Of a stretch of 64,000 bases of DNA, positions 1 through 8,203 are shown piece after piece. The notes under the pieces are model-generated. The model did not search any database. It was not told where the DNA came from and saw only the letters and a list, made by a program, of their open reading frames with translations. This DNA comes from an uncultured Collinsella sp. GTDB taxonomy: Bacteria > Actinomycetota > Coriobacteriia > Coriobacteriales > Coriobacteriaceae. Every line of letters starts with the position of its first letter. Position 1 is the stretch's first letter. The stretch is taken from positions 62,001 through 126,000 of the forward strand of contig CAAEMX010000060.1 in NCBI GenBank assembly GCA_900757185.1. Direction: 5' to 3'. The position numbers and the translations under genes were made by a program.

Positions 1-71
1 ACAAAGCGACGTCGGTCGGCGGCGGCGTGCTCGAGGCACTCGCTATGCTCACCGATGTCTTTAGAGGATAG
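1..71 (+). CDS. C-terminal end of an unidentified gene (partial)
   Basis: An open frame enters from the left edge and ends at TAG 69-71. The visible 22 residues read KATSVGGGVLEALAMLTDVF followed by RG. The gene stops 9 bases before the XdhC-family gene, so the two are probably co-transcribed. A molybdenum hydroxylase maturation gene would fit this position, but too little protein is visible to name it. Confidence 0.5.
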   Translation, partial: KATSVGGGVLEALAMLTDVFRG

Positions 72-80
72 AAGGCGGCA

Positions 81-1124
81 ATGGAAAAGCTCGATGTTGT
101 GAATGCGGCGCTTGCCGCCCTGCGTGCTGGCGAGACGTGCGAGCTGGTGGTAGTGGCCGGTACGGCGGGGTCGTCCCCGCGCGGTGTGGGCGCATGGATG
201 ACTGTCTTTGCCGATGGCAGCCAAGCGGGCACTATCGGCGGCGGCAAGATTGAGCTCTTTGCGCTGGACGAGGCGCGCGAGCTGCTGGCCGGGGGTAAAT
301 CGCGTCTGGTCCGCTACACCATGGGCGGCGAGAACTCCGATACCGGCATGATTTGCGGCGGAGCCATCTGCCTGTGCTACCTGCATCTGGATGCGACCCA
401 GGCACCGTTGTTCCAGTCGGTTGCCGACGTCTTGGCCTATCGGCGCATCGGCGACTTCGTCATCGACTTTGAACCGTTTATCGCAAGTGCGCATGAAGGC
501 GACGTTGCCGAATACCATGGCGAGGAGTCGCGCCGCACCATAATGGGCTGCCCCGAGCTTTCGCTGGTGGAGGAGGGGAGTAAGGTCACCTACACCAACG
601 CGGCCTCCGAGATTCCCGCGGCGCACATCGAGACGCTCTGCCCCGAGGGCCTGACCTATATCTTTGGCTGCGGCCACGTGGGTGCTGCGACGGCGCGGGT
701 GCTCACGGCGGCGGGCTTTGCCGTCGTGGCTTGCGACGACCGCCCCGGCAGACTGACCCCCGAATGGGTGCCCGGTGTCTACGACCGTCGTCTGGTCGAC
801 TACAAGAACCTGAGCAAGCAGTACCCCATCGGCCCGCGTGACCTAGTGGTCGTCGCCACGGCGGGTCACAAGTCCGATATTGACGTGGTGATTCAGGCCA
901 TGCACGCCAAGCCCGCCTATCTGGGCTGTCTGGGTTCGCGCCGCAAGACGGCCTTTGTGCGCGCCCGCCTGGAGCAGGAGGGCTTTACGCAGGACCAGAT
1001 CGACGAGCTGCACCTGCCGATCGGTGTCGCCATCGAGGCCGAGGACCCCGAGGAGATCGCCATCTCCATCGCTGCCGAGATGATCCACCTGCGCCGCACC
1101 AAGCTCGTCCCCCGCAAGCGCTAA
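81..1124 (+). CDS. XdhC/CoxI-family molybdoenzyme maturation protein
   Basis: This 347-residue protein has the two-part layout of the XdhC family. The N-terminal part (about 10-100) holds the CoxI-like glycine-rich segments GTAGSSPRG and GTIGGGKIE, and a later Cys-containing stretch MICGGAICLC. The C-terminal part starts near residue 190 with a Rossmann-type motif, YIFGCGHVGAATA. Family members bind molybdenum cofactor and help load and sulfurate it in xanthine dehydrogenase-like enzymes. The ATG follows a GGCGGCA stretch and lies 9 bases after the preceding stop. No hydroxylase subunit is inside the window, so its client is unknown. Confidence 0.85.
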   Translation: MEKLDVVNAALAALRAGETCELVVVAGTAGSSPRGVGAWMTVFADGSQAGTIGGGKIELFALDEARELLAGGKSRLVRYTMGGENSDTGMICGGAICLCYLHLDATQAPLFQSVADVLAYRRIGDFVIDFEPFIASAHEGDVAEYHGEESRRTIMGCPELSLVEEGSKVTYTNAASEIPAAHIETLCPEGLTYIFGCGHVGAATARVLTAAGFAVVACDDRPGRLTPEWVPGVYDRRLVDYKNLSKQYPIGPRDLVVVATAGHKSDIDVVIQAMHAKPAYLGCLGSRRKTAFVRARLEQEGFTQDQIDELHLPIGVAIEAEDPEEIAISIAAEMIHLRRTKLVPRKR

Positions 1125-1141
1125 TCGCATCCCCATATATG

Positions 1142-1208
1142 AGTTGCGGTGAAATACGGACTGTTAAAGCCTGTTAAGCCGTCAAACGGTCCCTATTTCA
1201 CCGCAACT
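1142..1208. repeat. 67-bp palindromic repeat, copy 1
   Basis: The ends are inverted repeats: AGTTGCGGTGAAATACGGAC at the left, and the complementary GTCCCTATTTCACCGCAACT (one base slipped) at the right. A second copy of exactly the same length lies at 54474-54540 after smpB. Termini and length are conserved while the middle differs, as expected of a non-coding mobile or REP-like element. Confidence 0.85.
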
Positions 1209-1283
1209 GCCATTTTCCTCCGTCCCCTAGGGATCAATATGTGCGGGGGAGTTGTGGAGTTGTGCAGGCAGACGAGGTTTTTC

Positions 1284-1312
1284 TGGAAATACGCTCCCGA
1301 TGCGCGTATAGT
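1284..1312 (+). promoter_or_regulatory. Possible promoter for the rplE operon
   Basis: A TATAGT -10 box (1307-1312) lies 17 bases after TGGAAA (1284-1289), a weak -35. It would start the transcript about 130 bases upstream of rplE. A promoter is needed here because no ribosomal-protein gene precedes rplE. Confidence 0.45.
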
Positions 1313-1449
1313 ACCGATTGTTTTGTCGGCTCCTGCTGTGTCGAGTCCAAACCGCGAAATGCCATGAGCGGCGCGGATGCAGCCAGGAGGCACGAGGACA
1401 ACCCATCGTGGCCACGCCCCGTGCTTAAAACCCCAAGAAGGAGTGAACA

Positions 1450-2007
1450 ATGGCAGAAGAGAAGTATGTGCCGCGTCTGAAGACCAAGTACAACAACGAG
1501 GTCAAGCAGCAGCTTCAGGACAAGTTCCAGTACGAGAACGTCATGATGATCCCCAAGTTTGAGAAGATCGTCGTGAACATGGGTGTCGGCGAGGCCGCTA
1601 CCGATTCCAAGGCCATCGACGGTGCCGTGCGCGACCTGCGCGCCATCACCGGTCAGCAGCCGATGATCACCCGTGCCCGCAAGTCCATCGCTACCTTCCG
1701 CCTGCGCGCTGGTATGCCGATCGGCTGCAAGGTTACCCTGCGTGGCGATCGTATGTGGGAGTTCTTCGATCGTCTGACCTCCGTCGCGATCCCCCGTATC
1801 CGCGACTTCCGCGGCATCTCCGCCAAGAGCTTCGACGGTCGTGGTAACTTCTCCATGGGCGTCACCGAGCAGCTCATCTTCCCCGAGATCGACTTCGACT
1901 CCGTCGATCACCAGCGTGGTATGGACATCACTTTCGTGACCACCGCCAACACCGATGAGGAGGCCAAGGCCCTTCTGGACGCCTTCGGTTTCCCGTTCAA
2001 GAAATAG
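1450..2007 (+). CDS. rplE: Ribosomal protein L5
   Basis: This 185-residue protein is full-length L5. L5 binds 5S rRNA in the central protuberance of the 50S subunit and contacts the P-site tRNA. Family segments are clear: MGVGEAATDSKAIDGAVRDL near residue 38 and FRGISAKSFDGRGNFSMGV near residue 120. A strong AAGGAG stands 8 bases before the ATG. It is the first gene of the cluster here. In most bacteria rplX, rplN and the rest of the S10/spc operon come just before it, and those genes are absent, so this operon appears to start within the usual spc operon. Confidence 0.97.
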   Translation: MAEEKYVPRLKTKYNNEVKQQLQDKFQYENVMMIPKFEKIVVNMGVGEAATDSKAIDGAVRDLRAITGQQPMITRARKSIATFRLRAGMPIGCKVTLRGDRMWEFFDRLTSVAIPRIRDFRGISAKSFDGRGNFSMGVTEQLIFPEIDFDSVDHQRGMDITFVTTANTDEEAKALLDAFGFPFKK

Positions 2008-2023
2008 GTTCACCTGCCCTATG

Positions 2024-2051
2024 AGCGCCGTTCCCAGAAGGGGGCGGCGCT
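2024..2051 (+). other. Hairpin in the rplE-rpsN gap
   Basis: AGCGCCG (2024-2030) pairs with CGGCGCT (2045-2051) around a short loop, with further G/C pairs inside. No T-run follows, so it is not an obvious terminator. It may set rpsN expression or protect the mRNA. Confidence 0.4.
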
Positions 2052-2086
2052 TGGGGCGAACAATACTCTATGTGAGGAGGATATAA

Positions 2087-2272
2087 GTGGCTAAGACATC
2101 GATGATCGTCAAGTGCAATCGCAAGCAGAAGTTCTCTACTCGTGAGTACACGCGCTGCCAGCGCTGCGGCCGTCCGCACTCTGTGTACCGCAAGTTCGGC
2201 CTGTGCCGTGTCTGCTTCCGCGAGCTTGCACTCAAGGGCGAGCTTCCCGGCGTTAAGAAGGCCAGCTGGTAA
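2087..2272 (+). CDS. rpsN: Ribosomal protein S14, zinc-binding type Z
   Basis: This 61-residue protein is the short, zinc-dependent form of S14 from the 30S head. The zinc ligands are visible as C24-x2-C27 and C40-x2-C43 in RCQRCGRPHSVYRKFGLCRV. The ORF starts with GTG, preceded by GAGGAGG at a good distance. It ends in the typical KKASW. It sits between rplE and rpsH, the normal spc order. Because it needs zinc, a zinc-free paralog could exist elsewhere, but none is in this window. Confidence 0.96.
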   Translation: MAKTSMIVKCNRKQKFSTREYTRCQRCGRPHSVYRKFGLCRVCFRELALKGELPGVKKASW

Positions 2273-2391
2273 GTCACTACCAGCGTTTCAAGCATCAGTT
2301 TGGAACAGGGAAAACGCGCTAAAAAGGCTTTGCCGTTAAGGGCGGCGAAGAACCAAGAGCACGTGTTCATCAAGAACGAAGGAGAATCTGT

Positions 2392-2790
2392 ATGAACCTT
2401 ACAGACCCGATCGCAGATATGCTTACGCGCATCCGTAACGCTAACTCTGTGAACAAGGCCACGGTCTCCATGCCGAGCAGCAAGAAGCTCGTCGAGATCG
2501 CTCGTGTTCTGCACGAGGAGGGCTACATCGAGGGCTACGATGTCGAGGACACCGTTCCCCAGAAGACTCTGCACATCACGCTTAAGTATGGTCCCAAGAA
2601 GGCTAAGGTCATCAACGGCATCCGCCGCATTTCCAAGCCGGGCCTGCGTAAGTACACCGGCGTTGCCGACATGCCCCGCGTCCGCGGTGGCCTTGGTACC
2701 GCCATCATTTCCACCAGCCATGGCGTCATGACCGACCGCGATGCTCGCAAGCACAACGTCGGCGGCGAGATCATCGCTTACGTCTGGTAA
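2392..2790 (+). CDS. rpsH: Ribosomal protein S8
   Basis: This 132-residue protein is full-length S8, which binds the central domain of 16S rRNA early in 30S assembly and in many bacteria also represses the spc operon mRNA. It opens with MNLTDPIADMLTRIRNA and ends with GGEIIAYVW, both diagnostic. The start ATG follows GAAGGAGAATCT. A 119-base gap separates it from rpsN, longer than other gaps in this operon, so a regulatory RNA structure there is possible but I could not define one. Confidence 0.97.
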   Translation: MNLTDPIADMLTRIRNANSVNKATVSMPSSKKLVEIARVLHEEGYIEGYDVEDTVPQKTLHITLKYGPKKAKVINGIRRISKPGLRKYTGVADMPRVRGGLGTAIISTSHGVMTDRDARKHNVGGEIIAYVW

Positions 2791-2823
2791 TTCGCTCGGT
2801 AGGTAGAAGGAAAGGAGATCACC

Positions 2824-3360
2824 GTGTCTCGTATCGGTAATAAGCCTGTCCAGATTCCCGCCGGAGTCGAAGTGGCAGTCAACGGCAACAACGTTGTCGT
2901 CAAGGGCCCCAAGGGCCAGCTCGAGCTCGATGTCTTTGAGAAGCTCGCTATCAACGTCGAGGACAACGTCCTCACCGTTTCCCGTCCCGACGACGAGCGT
3001 GAGACCCGTGCCCGCCACGGCCTCACCCGCGCCCTCATCCACAACATGGTTGTTGGCGTTTCCGAGGGCTTCGAGAAGAAGCTCGAGCTCGCCGGCGTCG
3101 GTTACCGCGTGCAGCAGAAGGGCAAGAACCTCGAGTTCTCCCTGGGCTTCTCGCACCCCGTGATCGTCGAGGCTCCCGAGGGCATCGCCTTCGAGGTTCC
3201 CGACAACACCCACGTGAACGTCAAGGGTATCAACAAGCAGCAGGTCGGTCAGATCGCCGCTGAGATCCGCGGCCATCGTCCTCCCGAGCCTTACAAGGGC
3301 AAGGGTATCCACTACGTTGGCGAGCACATCCGCCGCAAGCTGGGTAAGGCCGCCAAGTAG
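2824..3360 (+). CDS. rplF: Ribosomal protein L6
   Basis: This 178-residue protein matches L6, which lies near the factor-binding site of the 50S subunit. The start MSRIGNKPVQIPAGVEV and the C-terminal signature PEPYKGKGIHYVGEHIRRK (about 155-173) are characteristic. The start codon is GTG, with AAAGGAGATCACC just before it. It is 33 bases after rpsH and clearly co-transcribed. Confidence 0.97.
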   Translation: MSRIGNKPVQIPAGVEVAVNGNNVVVKGPKGQLELDVFEKLAINVEDNVLTVSRPDDERETRARHGLTRALIHNMVVGVSEGFEKKLELAGVGYRVQQKGKNLEFSLGFSHPVIVEAPEGIAFEVPDNTHVNVKGINKQQVGQIAAEIRGHRPPEPYKGKGIHYVGEHIRRKLGKAAK

Positions 3361-3385
3361 TCGTAACCGACTCACTCGCATAAGA

Positions 3386-3407
3386 CCAGCACCCCGTCAG
3401 GTGCTGG
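3386..3407 (+). other. Hairpin between rplF and rplR
   Basis: CCAGCACC and GGTGCTGG form a perfect 8-bp stem around CCGTCA in the 75-base rplF-rplR gap. No T-run follows. It could be a processing or pausing site within the operon; its role is not known. Confidence 0.4.
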
Positions 3408-3435
3408 CAAGATCAACCTTTTTAGGAGTTTACGT

Positions 3436-3804
3436 ATGAACAAGCATAAGGCGAAGCTGGAAGGCCTCAAGCGTCGTCAGCGTCGTGTTCGCGGCAAGGT
3501 CTCGGGTACCTCCGAGCGTCCGCGTCTTCGCGTGACCCGTACTAACGCCAACATCTATGCCCAGATCATCGACGACAGCAAGGGCTCCAGCCTGACGCTC
3601 GTCTCTGCCTCGACCCTCGAGGCCGAGTTCAAGGGCACCCACACCTCGAACAAGGAGGCTGCGGAGAAGGTCGGTCAGCTCGTTGGCAAGCGCGCCATCG
3701 AGGCCGGCATCACCAAGGTCGCCTTCGATCGCGGTGGCCGTATCTACCATGGCCGCGTCAAGGCCCTCGCCGACGGTGCTCGTGCCGCCGGTCTCGAGTT
3801 CTAG
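3436..3804 (+). CDS. rplR: Ribosomal protein L18
   Basis: This 122-residue protein is L18, which with L5 anchors 5S rRNA in the central protuberance. The basic N-terminus (RRQRRVRGKVSGTSERPRL) and the late segment KVAFDRGGRIYHGRVKALAD are family hallmarks. TTTAGGAG lies 8 bases before the ATG. It is followed 14 bases later by rpsE. Confidence 0.97.
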   Translation: MNKHKAKLEGLKRRQRRVRGKVSGTSERPRLRVTRTNANIYAQIIDDSKGSSLTLVSASTLEAEFKGTHTSNKEAAEKVGQLVGKRAIEAGITKVAFDRGGRIYHGRVKALADGARAAGLEF

Positions 3805-3818
3805 GAGGTATGTAGCAC

Positions 3819-4343
3819 ATGGCTCGTAATCAGAAGCAGCAGCGCGAGGCCTCCGAGTTCGAGGAGCGCGTCGTTTACATCAACCGCGTGTCGAAGACCG
3901 TCAAGGGTGGTCGTCGCATGAGCCTCGTCGCTCTCGTCGTCGTTGGCGACGGCAAGGGTAACGTCGGCGTTGGCATGGGCAAGTCCGCTGAGGTGCCCCT
4001 GGCCATCTCCAAGGCGTCTCTCGATGCCAAGAAGAACATGTTCCACGTGCCGGTGACCGAGCAGGGCACCATCCCGCACGAGGTTCTCGGCCACTTTGGT
4101 GCCGGCCGCATCATCATCAAGCCCGCTGTCGAGGGTACCGGCGTTATCGCCGGCGGCGCTGTGCGTCCCCTCTTTGAGCTTGCTGGCATCAAGAACGTCC
4201 TGTCCAAGTCCCTCGGTACCGACAACGGCCTCAACATCATCAAGGCTGCCGTCGAGGGCCTCAAGGAGCTCTCCAGCCCTGAGGACGTCGCGGCTCGCCG
4301 TGGCCTGACGGTCTCCGAGATGTTCGTCGGTAAGGAGAACTAA
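3819..4343 (+). CDS. rpsE: Ribosomal protein S5
   Basis: This 174-residue protein is S5, at the mRNA entry and decoding-fidelity region of the 30S subunit. The double-stranded-RNA-binding segment with EERVVYINRVSKTVKGGRRM lies near residues 16-35, and GRIIIKPAVEGTGVIAGGAV near 97-116. AGGAGG precedes the ATG and overlaps the rplR stop region. Only two bases separate its stop from rpmD, suggesting translational coupling. Confidence 0.97.
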   Translation: MARNQKQQREASEFEERVVYINRVSKTVKGGRRMSLVALVVVGDGKGNVGVGMGKSAEVPLAISKASLDAKKNMFHVPVTEQGTIPHEVLGHFGAGRIIIKPAVEGTGVIAGGAVRPLFELAGIKNVLSKSLGTDNGLNIIKAAVEGLKELSSPEDVAARRGLTVSEMFVGKEN

Positions 4344-4345
4344 GC

Positions 4346-4528
4346 ATGGCTGACACCATCAAGATCAAGCAGGTCCGCAGCACAAACGGTTGCAAGCAGG
4401 ACCAGGTCCGTACTGTCCGTGCCCTCGGTCTCCACAGGATCCGCGAGGTTCGCGAGATTGCTGACAACGAGTCCGTCCGCGGCATGATCTTCAAGGTCAA
4501 GCACCTTGTCGAGATTGTAGAGGAGTAG
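4346..4528 (+). CDS. rpmD: Ribosomal protein L30
   Basis: This 60-residue protein is the bacterial short form of L30, a peripheral 50S protein that some lineages lack. The pattern IKIKQVRSTNGCKQDQVRTV, then LGLHRIREVREIADNESVRG, matches the family throughout. It sits between rpsE and rplO with 2-3 base spacers, the standard spc order. Confidence 0.95.
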   Translation: MADTIKIKQVRSTNGCKQDQVRTVRALGLHRIREVREIADNESVRGMIFKVKHLVEIVEE

Positions 4529-4531
4529 CAA

Positions 4532-4981
4532 ATGCAGCTTCACGATCTTACTCCCGCGCCCGGTTCCACCAAGAACCGCAAGCGCGTCGGCCGTGGCAAT
4601 TCTTCGGGTCACGGCACCACTTCTGGCCGCGGTCAGAAGGGCCAGGGTTCCCGCTCTGGCGGCACCAAGGGTGCCGGCTTCGAGGGTGGCCAGACTCCGC
4701 TGGCTATGCGCCTGCCCAAGCTTCCGGGCTTCCGCAACCCCCGTCGTATCGAGTACACCGCTGTTAACGTTGAGCGTCTCGAGCGTAAGTTCGAGGATGG
4801 CGCTGTGATTGACGGTGCCGCTCTTAAGGCCGCTCGCATCACCAAGAGCGAGTTCGAGCCCGTCAAGGTGCTCGGCAATGGTGAGCTCACCAAGAAGTTC
4901 ACGGTCAAGGTCGACAAGGTCAGCGCTTCTGCGCAGGCCAAGATCGAGGCCGCCGGCGGAAAGGTCGAGCTGCCGTGCTAA
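4532..4981 (+). CDS. rplO: Ribosomal protein L15
   Basis: This 149-residue protein is L15, a late-assembly 50S protein. Its N-terminal third is a glycine- and basic-rich extension (GRGNSSGHGTTSGRGQKGQG, about residues 21-40) that penetrates the rRNA. The globular part follows from LPKLPGFRNPRRIEYTAVN. The last two codons and the stop overlap the GTG start of secY by 7 bases, so secY translation is probably coupled to rplO. Confidence 0.97.
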   Translation: MQLHDLTPAPGSTKNRKRVGRGNSSGHGTTSGRGQKGQGSRSGGTKGAGFEGGQTPLAMRLPKLPGFRNPRRIEYTAVNVERLERKFEDGAVIDGAALKAARITKSEFEPVKVLGNGELTKKFTVKVDKVSASAQAKIEAAGGKVELPC

Positions 4982-6261
4982 ATGGTCTTAAGAATGCTTT
5001 CCGCATCAAAGAATTGCGCGAAAAGATTCTTTTTACCATAGCTATGCTCGTCGTGTACCGCATTGGTGCGCACGTTCCTGTGCCCGGCATTCCCTTCCAG
5101 GGGATGCTGGGCCTTTTCTCGACCGATAACAATTCGGTCGCCGCAGGTGCTATGGCCCTCCTGAATCTTTTCTCTGGCGGCGCGTTGAGCTATGTGTCGG
5201 TGTTTTCGCTGGGCATCATGCCTTACATCACCAGCTCGATCATCCTCCAGATGCTCCAGGCCGTCGTGCCTTCCCTGCACGAGCTTGCCCGCGAGGGCGA
5301 GGTCGGTCAGACCAAGATTACGCAGTATTCGCGTTACCTCACCCTGGCTCTGGCAATCCTCAACTCCGTGGGTTACCTCTTCCTCTTTAAGAGCTTCGGC
5401 ATCAGCTTTAATGGCGCCGGCGCTCCCGAGATCATCTTCGACCTCATGATCGTCGGTACGCTCACCGCGGGCGCCATGCTGATCATGTGGATTGGTGAGC
5501 TCATCACCCAGCGCGGTATCGGCAATGGTATGTCGCTGATCATCTTCGCGAACATCATGGCCGGTCTTCCGCAGGCGATCTTCTCCAGCACCGAGGGTAA
5601 CGCCGGTGGCATCATCACCATGGTGATCATCTGCGCCATCATCTTGCTGGTCATCCCGCTGATCGTTTTCCTTGAGCGCGGCCAGCGCCGCATCCCGGTC
5701 TCCTACGCCAAGCGCGTCGTTGGCCGTCGCATGATGGGTGGCCAGACCACCTACCTGCCCATCAAGGTCAACACCGCGGGCGTCGTGCCGATCATCTTCG
5801 CTTCGGCACTGCTGTACTTCCCGGCCCAGATTGCTGTGTTCTTCCCCGGCATCGGCTGGATTCAGGCAGTTGCCTCTGCGCTTTCGACCGGTTGGCTCAA
5901 CTGGGTGCTTAACGTTGTCCTCATCGTGTTCTTCGCGTACTTCTACACCTCTATGGTGTTCAACCCCGATGACACGGCCGACAACCTTAAGAAGCAGGGC
6001 GGCTTTATTCCGGGCGTGCGTCCGGGTAGGGCTACCGCGGCCTACATCAAGAACGCGCTCAACAAGATTACGCTTCCCAGCGCTGTCTTTTTGGCGCTCA
6101 TCGCCATCGTGCCTTCGATCATCTTCTCCTTCACGGGTAACCATCTGATCCAGGCATTTGGCGGCACGTCCATCCTCATCATGGTCGGCGTCGTGCTCGA
6201 CACGGTCGATAAGCTCGAAGGCCAGATCAAGATGTATGATTACGATGGATTCTTTAAATAG
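4975..6261 (+). CDS. secY: Preprotein translocase channel subunit SecY
   Basis: This 428-residue protein is SecY, the ten-helix membrane pore of the Sec translocon. The N-terminus MLNGLKNAFRIKELREKILF matches the family only if the GTG at 4975 is used. That start lies inside the end of rplO, so this overlapping start is chosen. Conserved loop sequences include GERGQ-type LERGQRRIPVSYAKR (about 228-242) and PGVRPGRAT near residue 350. Its partner SecA is encoded at 34266-37073 in this window. Confidence 0.97.
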   Translation: MLNGLKNAFRIKELREKILFTIAMLVVYRIGAHVPVPGIPFQGMLGLFSTDNNSVAAGAMALLNLFSGGALSYVSVFSLGIMPYITSSIILQMLQAVVPSLHELAREGEVGQTKITQYSRYLTLALAILNSVGYLFLFKSFGISFNGAGAPEIIFDLMIVGTLTAGAMLIMWIGELITQRGIGNGMSLIIFANIMAGLPQAIFSSTEGNAGGIITMVIICAIILLVIPLIVFLERGQRRIPVSYAKRVVGRRMMGGQTTYLPIKVNTAGVVPIIFASALLYFPAQIAVFFPGIGWIQAVASALSTGWLNWVLNVVLIVFFAYFYTSMVFNPDDTADNLKKQGGFIPGVRPGRATAAYIKNALNKITLPSAVFLALIAIVPSIIFSFTGNHLIQAFGGTSILIMVGVVLDTVDKLEGQIKMYDYDGFFK

Positions 6262-6279
6262 GCTAGAGGAGGATTGCTC

Positions 6280-6906
6280 ATGAACCTCGTATTGCTCGGA
6301 GCTCCGGGTGCCGGCAAGGGCACCGTCGCACAGGAGCTCGTCGCCGAGTTTGGCGTCGCTCACATTTCCACGGGCGACCTGCTGCGTGCTGCCGTCAAGG
6401 GTGGCACCGAGCTTGGTATTCAGGCTAAGAAGTACATGGACGCTGGCGAGCTCGTTCCCGACCAGCTCGTGATCGACCTTGTCAAGGAGCGCCTTGCCGC
6501 CGATGACGCCCAGCAGGGCTTCATCCTCGACGGCTTCCCGCGCAACACCGCCCAGGCCGTGACGCTCGATTCCGAGCTCTCCGCCATGGGTCGCGAGATC
6601 GACTGTGCCCTTCTGGTCGATGTGGCCCCCGAGGTCATTATCGATCGTCTGTCTTCGCGTCGCACCTGCCGCGCCTGCGGTTACACCGGCACCGCTGCCG
6701 ATGCTACCTGCCCCAAGTGCGCAGGCGAGATGTATCAGCGCGACGACGACAAGCCCGAGACCATCAAGAACCGTCTCGATGTCTACGAGAAGTCCACGAG
6801 CCCGCTCGTCGACTACTATCGTGGCCAGGGTCTGCTCAAGTCGGTCAACGGTGACCAGGCTCGCGAGACCGTGTACGGGGATGTCAAAGAGGCTCTCGGT
6901 CTATGA
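6280..6906 (+). CDS. adk: Adenylate kinase
   Basis: This 208-residue enzyme interconverts ATP plus AMP with two ADP. The P-loop GAPGAGKGT lies at residues 7-15, the NMP region STGDLLR near 30, and FILDGFPRN near 81. The LID domain is the long, zinc-type form with CRACGYTG and CPKCAG (four cysteines). The ATG at 6280 is preferred over an in-frame TTG at 6274 because AGAGGAGG lies at the right distance from it. It ends in ATGA overlapping map. Confidence 0.97.
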   Translation: MNLVLLGAPGAGKGTVAQELVAEFGVAHISTGDLLRAAVKGGTELGIQAKKYMDAGELVPDQLVIDLVKERLAADDAQQGFILDGFPRNTAQAVTLDSELSAMGREIDCALLVDVAPEVIIDRLSSRRTCRACGYTGTAADATCPKCAGEMYQRDDDKPETIKNRLDVYEKSTSPLVDYYRGQGLLKSVNGDQARETVYGDVKEALGL

Positions 6907-7691
6907 TCAAGATTAAGTCTGCAACGCAAATCGAGCAGATGAAGAAGGCAGGAGCGCTATCTAAGATGGCGCTCCGCCACGTTGGAGCCATGGTGCGCCC
7001 CGGCGTTTCGACTTTTGAGCTTGATCAGCTCGCGGAGCAGATTATCCGCATGCATGGCGGCACCCCGGCCTTTAAGGGTTACGGCGGGTTCCCGGGGACC
7101 ATTTGCGCATCGATCAACGATGCCGTGGTCCACGGTATTCCCAACCCCGACATGATCCTGCGCGATGGCGATATCATCTCCATCGATACGGGAGCCGTTG
7201 TCGACGGTTGGGTCGGCGATAACGCTTGGACGTTTTTCGTCGGCACCCCCACGCCCGAAGCCAAGGCTTTGTGCGAGGTCACGCGCGATTGCCTTAAGGC
7301 TGCCATCGAGCAGGCTGTTCCCGGTAACCATATCGGGGACGTCGGTTATGCCGTTCAGTCCCTCGCCGAGTCTCACGGTTACGGCGTGCTTCGTGATTAT
7401 GTGGGCCATGGCATTGGCCGCGTGATGCACGAGGACCCCAACGTTCCTAACTATGGAAAGAAGGGGAGGGGCGTTCGCCTCCAAGCCGGCATGGTCATTG
7501 CCATCGAGCCGATGGTTACGATGGGTTCCAACCATGTGAGCACGGGCTCCGACGGTTGGATTGTTGCGACCAACGACCACCTGCCCGCCGCGCACTACGA
7601 GAACACCGTCGCCATCACCAATGACGGTCCGGTGATTCTCACCACCGACGCGCAAGGTGCTTGGTGTTCCTTGCAGGGCGGTGAAATGTAG
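6903..7691 (+). CDS. map: Methionine aminopeptidase, type I
   Basis: This 262-residue enzyme removes the initiator methionine from new proteins. The dinuclear metal site is visible: D95 and D106 in SIDTGAVVDGWVGDNAW, the histidine in GHGIGRVMHEDP, and glutamates in IAIEPM and YENTVAI. H77 in VVHGIP is the catalytic histidine. No N-terminal zinc/SH3 extension is present, as for type Ia. The ATG overlaps the adk stop (ATGA), implying coupling. Confidence 0.97.
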   Translation: MIKIKSATQIEQMKKAGALSKMALRHVGAMVRPGVSTFELDQLAEQIIRMHGGTPAFKGYGGFPGTICASINDAVVHGIPNPDMILRDGDIISIDTGAVVDGWVGDNAWTFFVGTPTPEAKALCEVTRDCLKAAIEQAVPGNHIGDVGYAVQSLAESHGYGVLRDYVGHGIGRVMHEDPNVPNYGKKGRGVRLQAGMVIAIEPMVTMGSNHVSTGSDGWIVATNDHLPAAHYENTVAITNDGPVILTTDAQGAWCSLQGGEM

Positions 7692-7766
7692 GACTTGCGT
7701 CAAATGCACGCCTTAACATTTCAAATGTAACAAGTTCCACTTAGTTGTGGAGCCATTACGAAGTTA

Positions 7767-7795
7767 TTACGATGCGTGCATACGTGTTGTAAAAT
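7767..7795 (+). promoter_or_regulatory. Promoter upstream of infA
   Basis: TTACGA (7767-7772), a 17-base spacer and TAAAAT (7790-7795) make a good housekeeping promoter in the 143-base gap between map and infA. It would give the infA-rplQ segment its own start within the larger cluster. Confidence 0.65.
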
Positions 7796-7834
7796 ACTCA
7801 ATCGCTGTCGTTTTCTAGAGAAAGATGATTGCTT

Positions 7835-8053
7835 GTGAAGAAGGAAGACGCAATTGAGCTCGAGGGTACGGTAAAGGAACCGTTGCCTAATGCCATGTTT
7901 AAGGTTGAGCTCGAGAACGGTCATTCGGTTCTGTGCAACATTTCTGGCAAGATCCGAATGAATTACATCCGTATTCTCCCCGGTGACAGGGTTGTCGTGG
8001 AGCTTTCCCCGTACGACCTGACCCGCGGCCGCATCACCTATCGCTACAAATAG
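7835..8053 (+). CDS. infA: Translation initiation factor IF-1
   Basis: This 72-residue OB-fold protein binds the 30S A site during initiation. The sequence MKKEDAIELEGTVKEPLPNA, NGHSVLCNISGKIRMNYIRI and the ending RGRITYRYK are typical. The GTG at 7835 gives the family's usual 72 residues. A TTG two codons upstream is the alternative. Only a weak GA-rich Shine-Dalgarno is visible. It lies between map and rpmJ as in most actinobacteria. Confidence 0.95.
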   Translation: MKKEDAIELEGTVKEPLPNAMFKVELENGHSVLCNISGKIRMNYIRILPGDRVVVELSPYDLTRGRITYRYK

Positions 8054-8203
8054 CGGCACGCATACACGCACTCCATTTCCGACTGCAGGCTTAGCTCAAC
8101 CTACGGTCGGATTGTGTGTGAAGACCAGCCATAGTTTTAAACGCCTGCGGCTGGGCGAGTAGATAGTAGGGAAGTAGTTTGAGCGCTACCGAAAGGAAGA
8201 ACG

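Larger units (their letters stand above)
1125..1449. other. Intergenic region upstream of rplE
   Basis: This 325-bp gap contains a 67-bp palindromic repeat (1142-1208), then a short stretch (about 1212-1234) whose reverse complement resembles the hairpin repeat at 43860-43891 but lacks one arm, then a weak promoter and a leader of about 130 bases before rplE. Open frames here are short and have no sensible start sites, so I see no gene. Confidence 0.6.

Noticed and set aside
1149..1480. Small open frames before rplE
   Set aside because: They lie in the repeat and leader, lack good ribosome sites and have no family resemblance.
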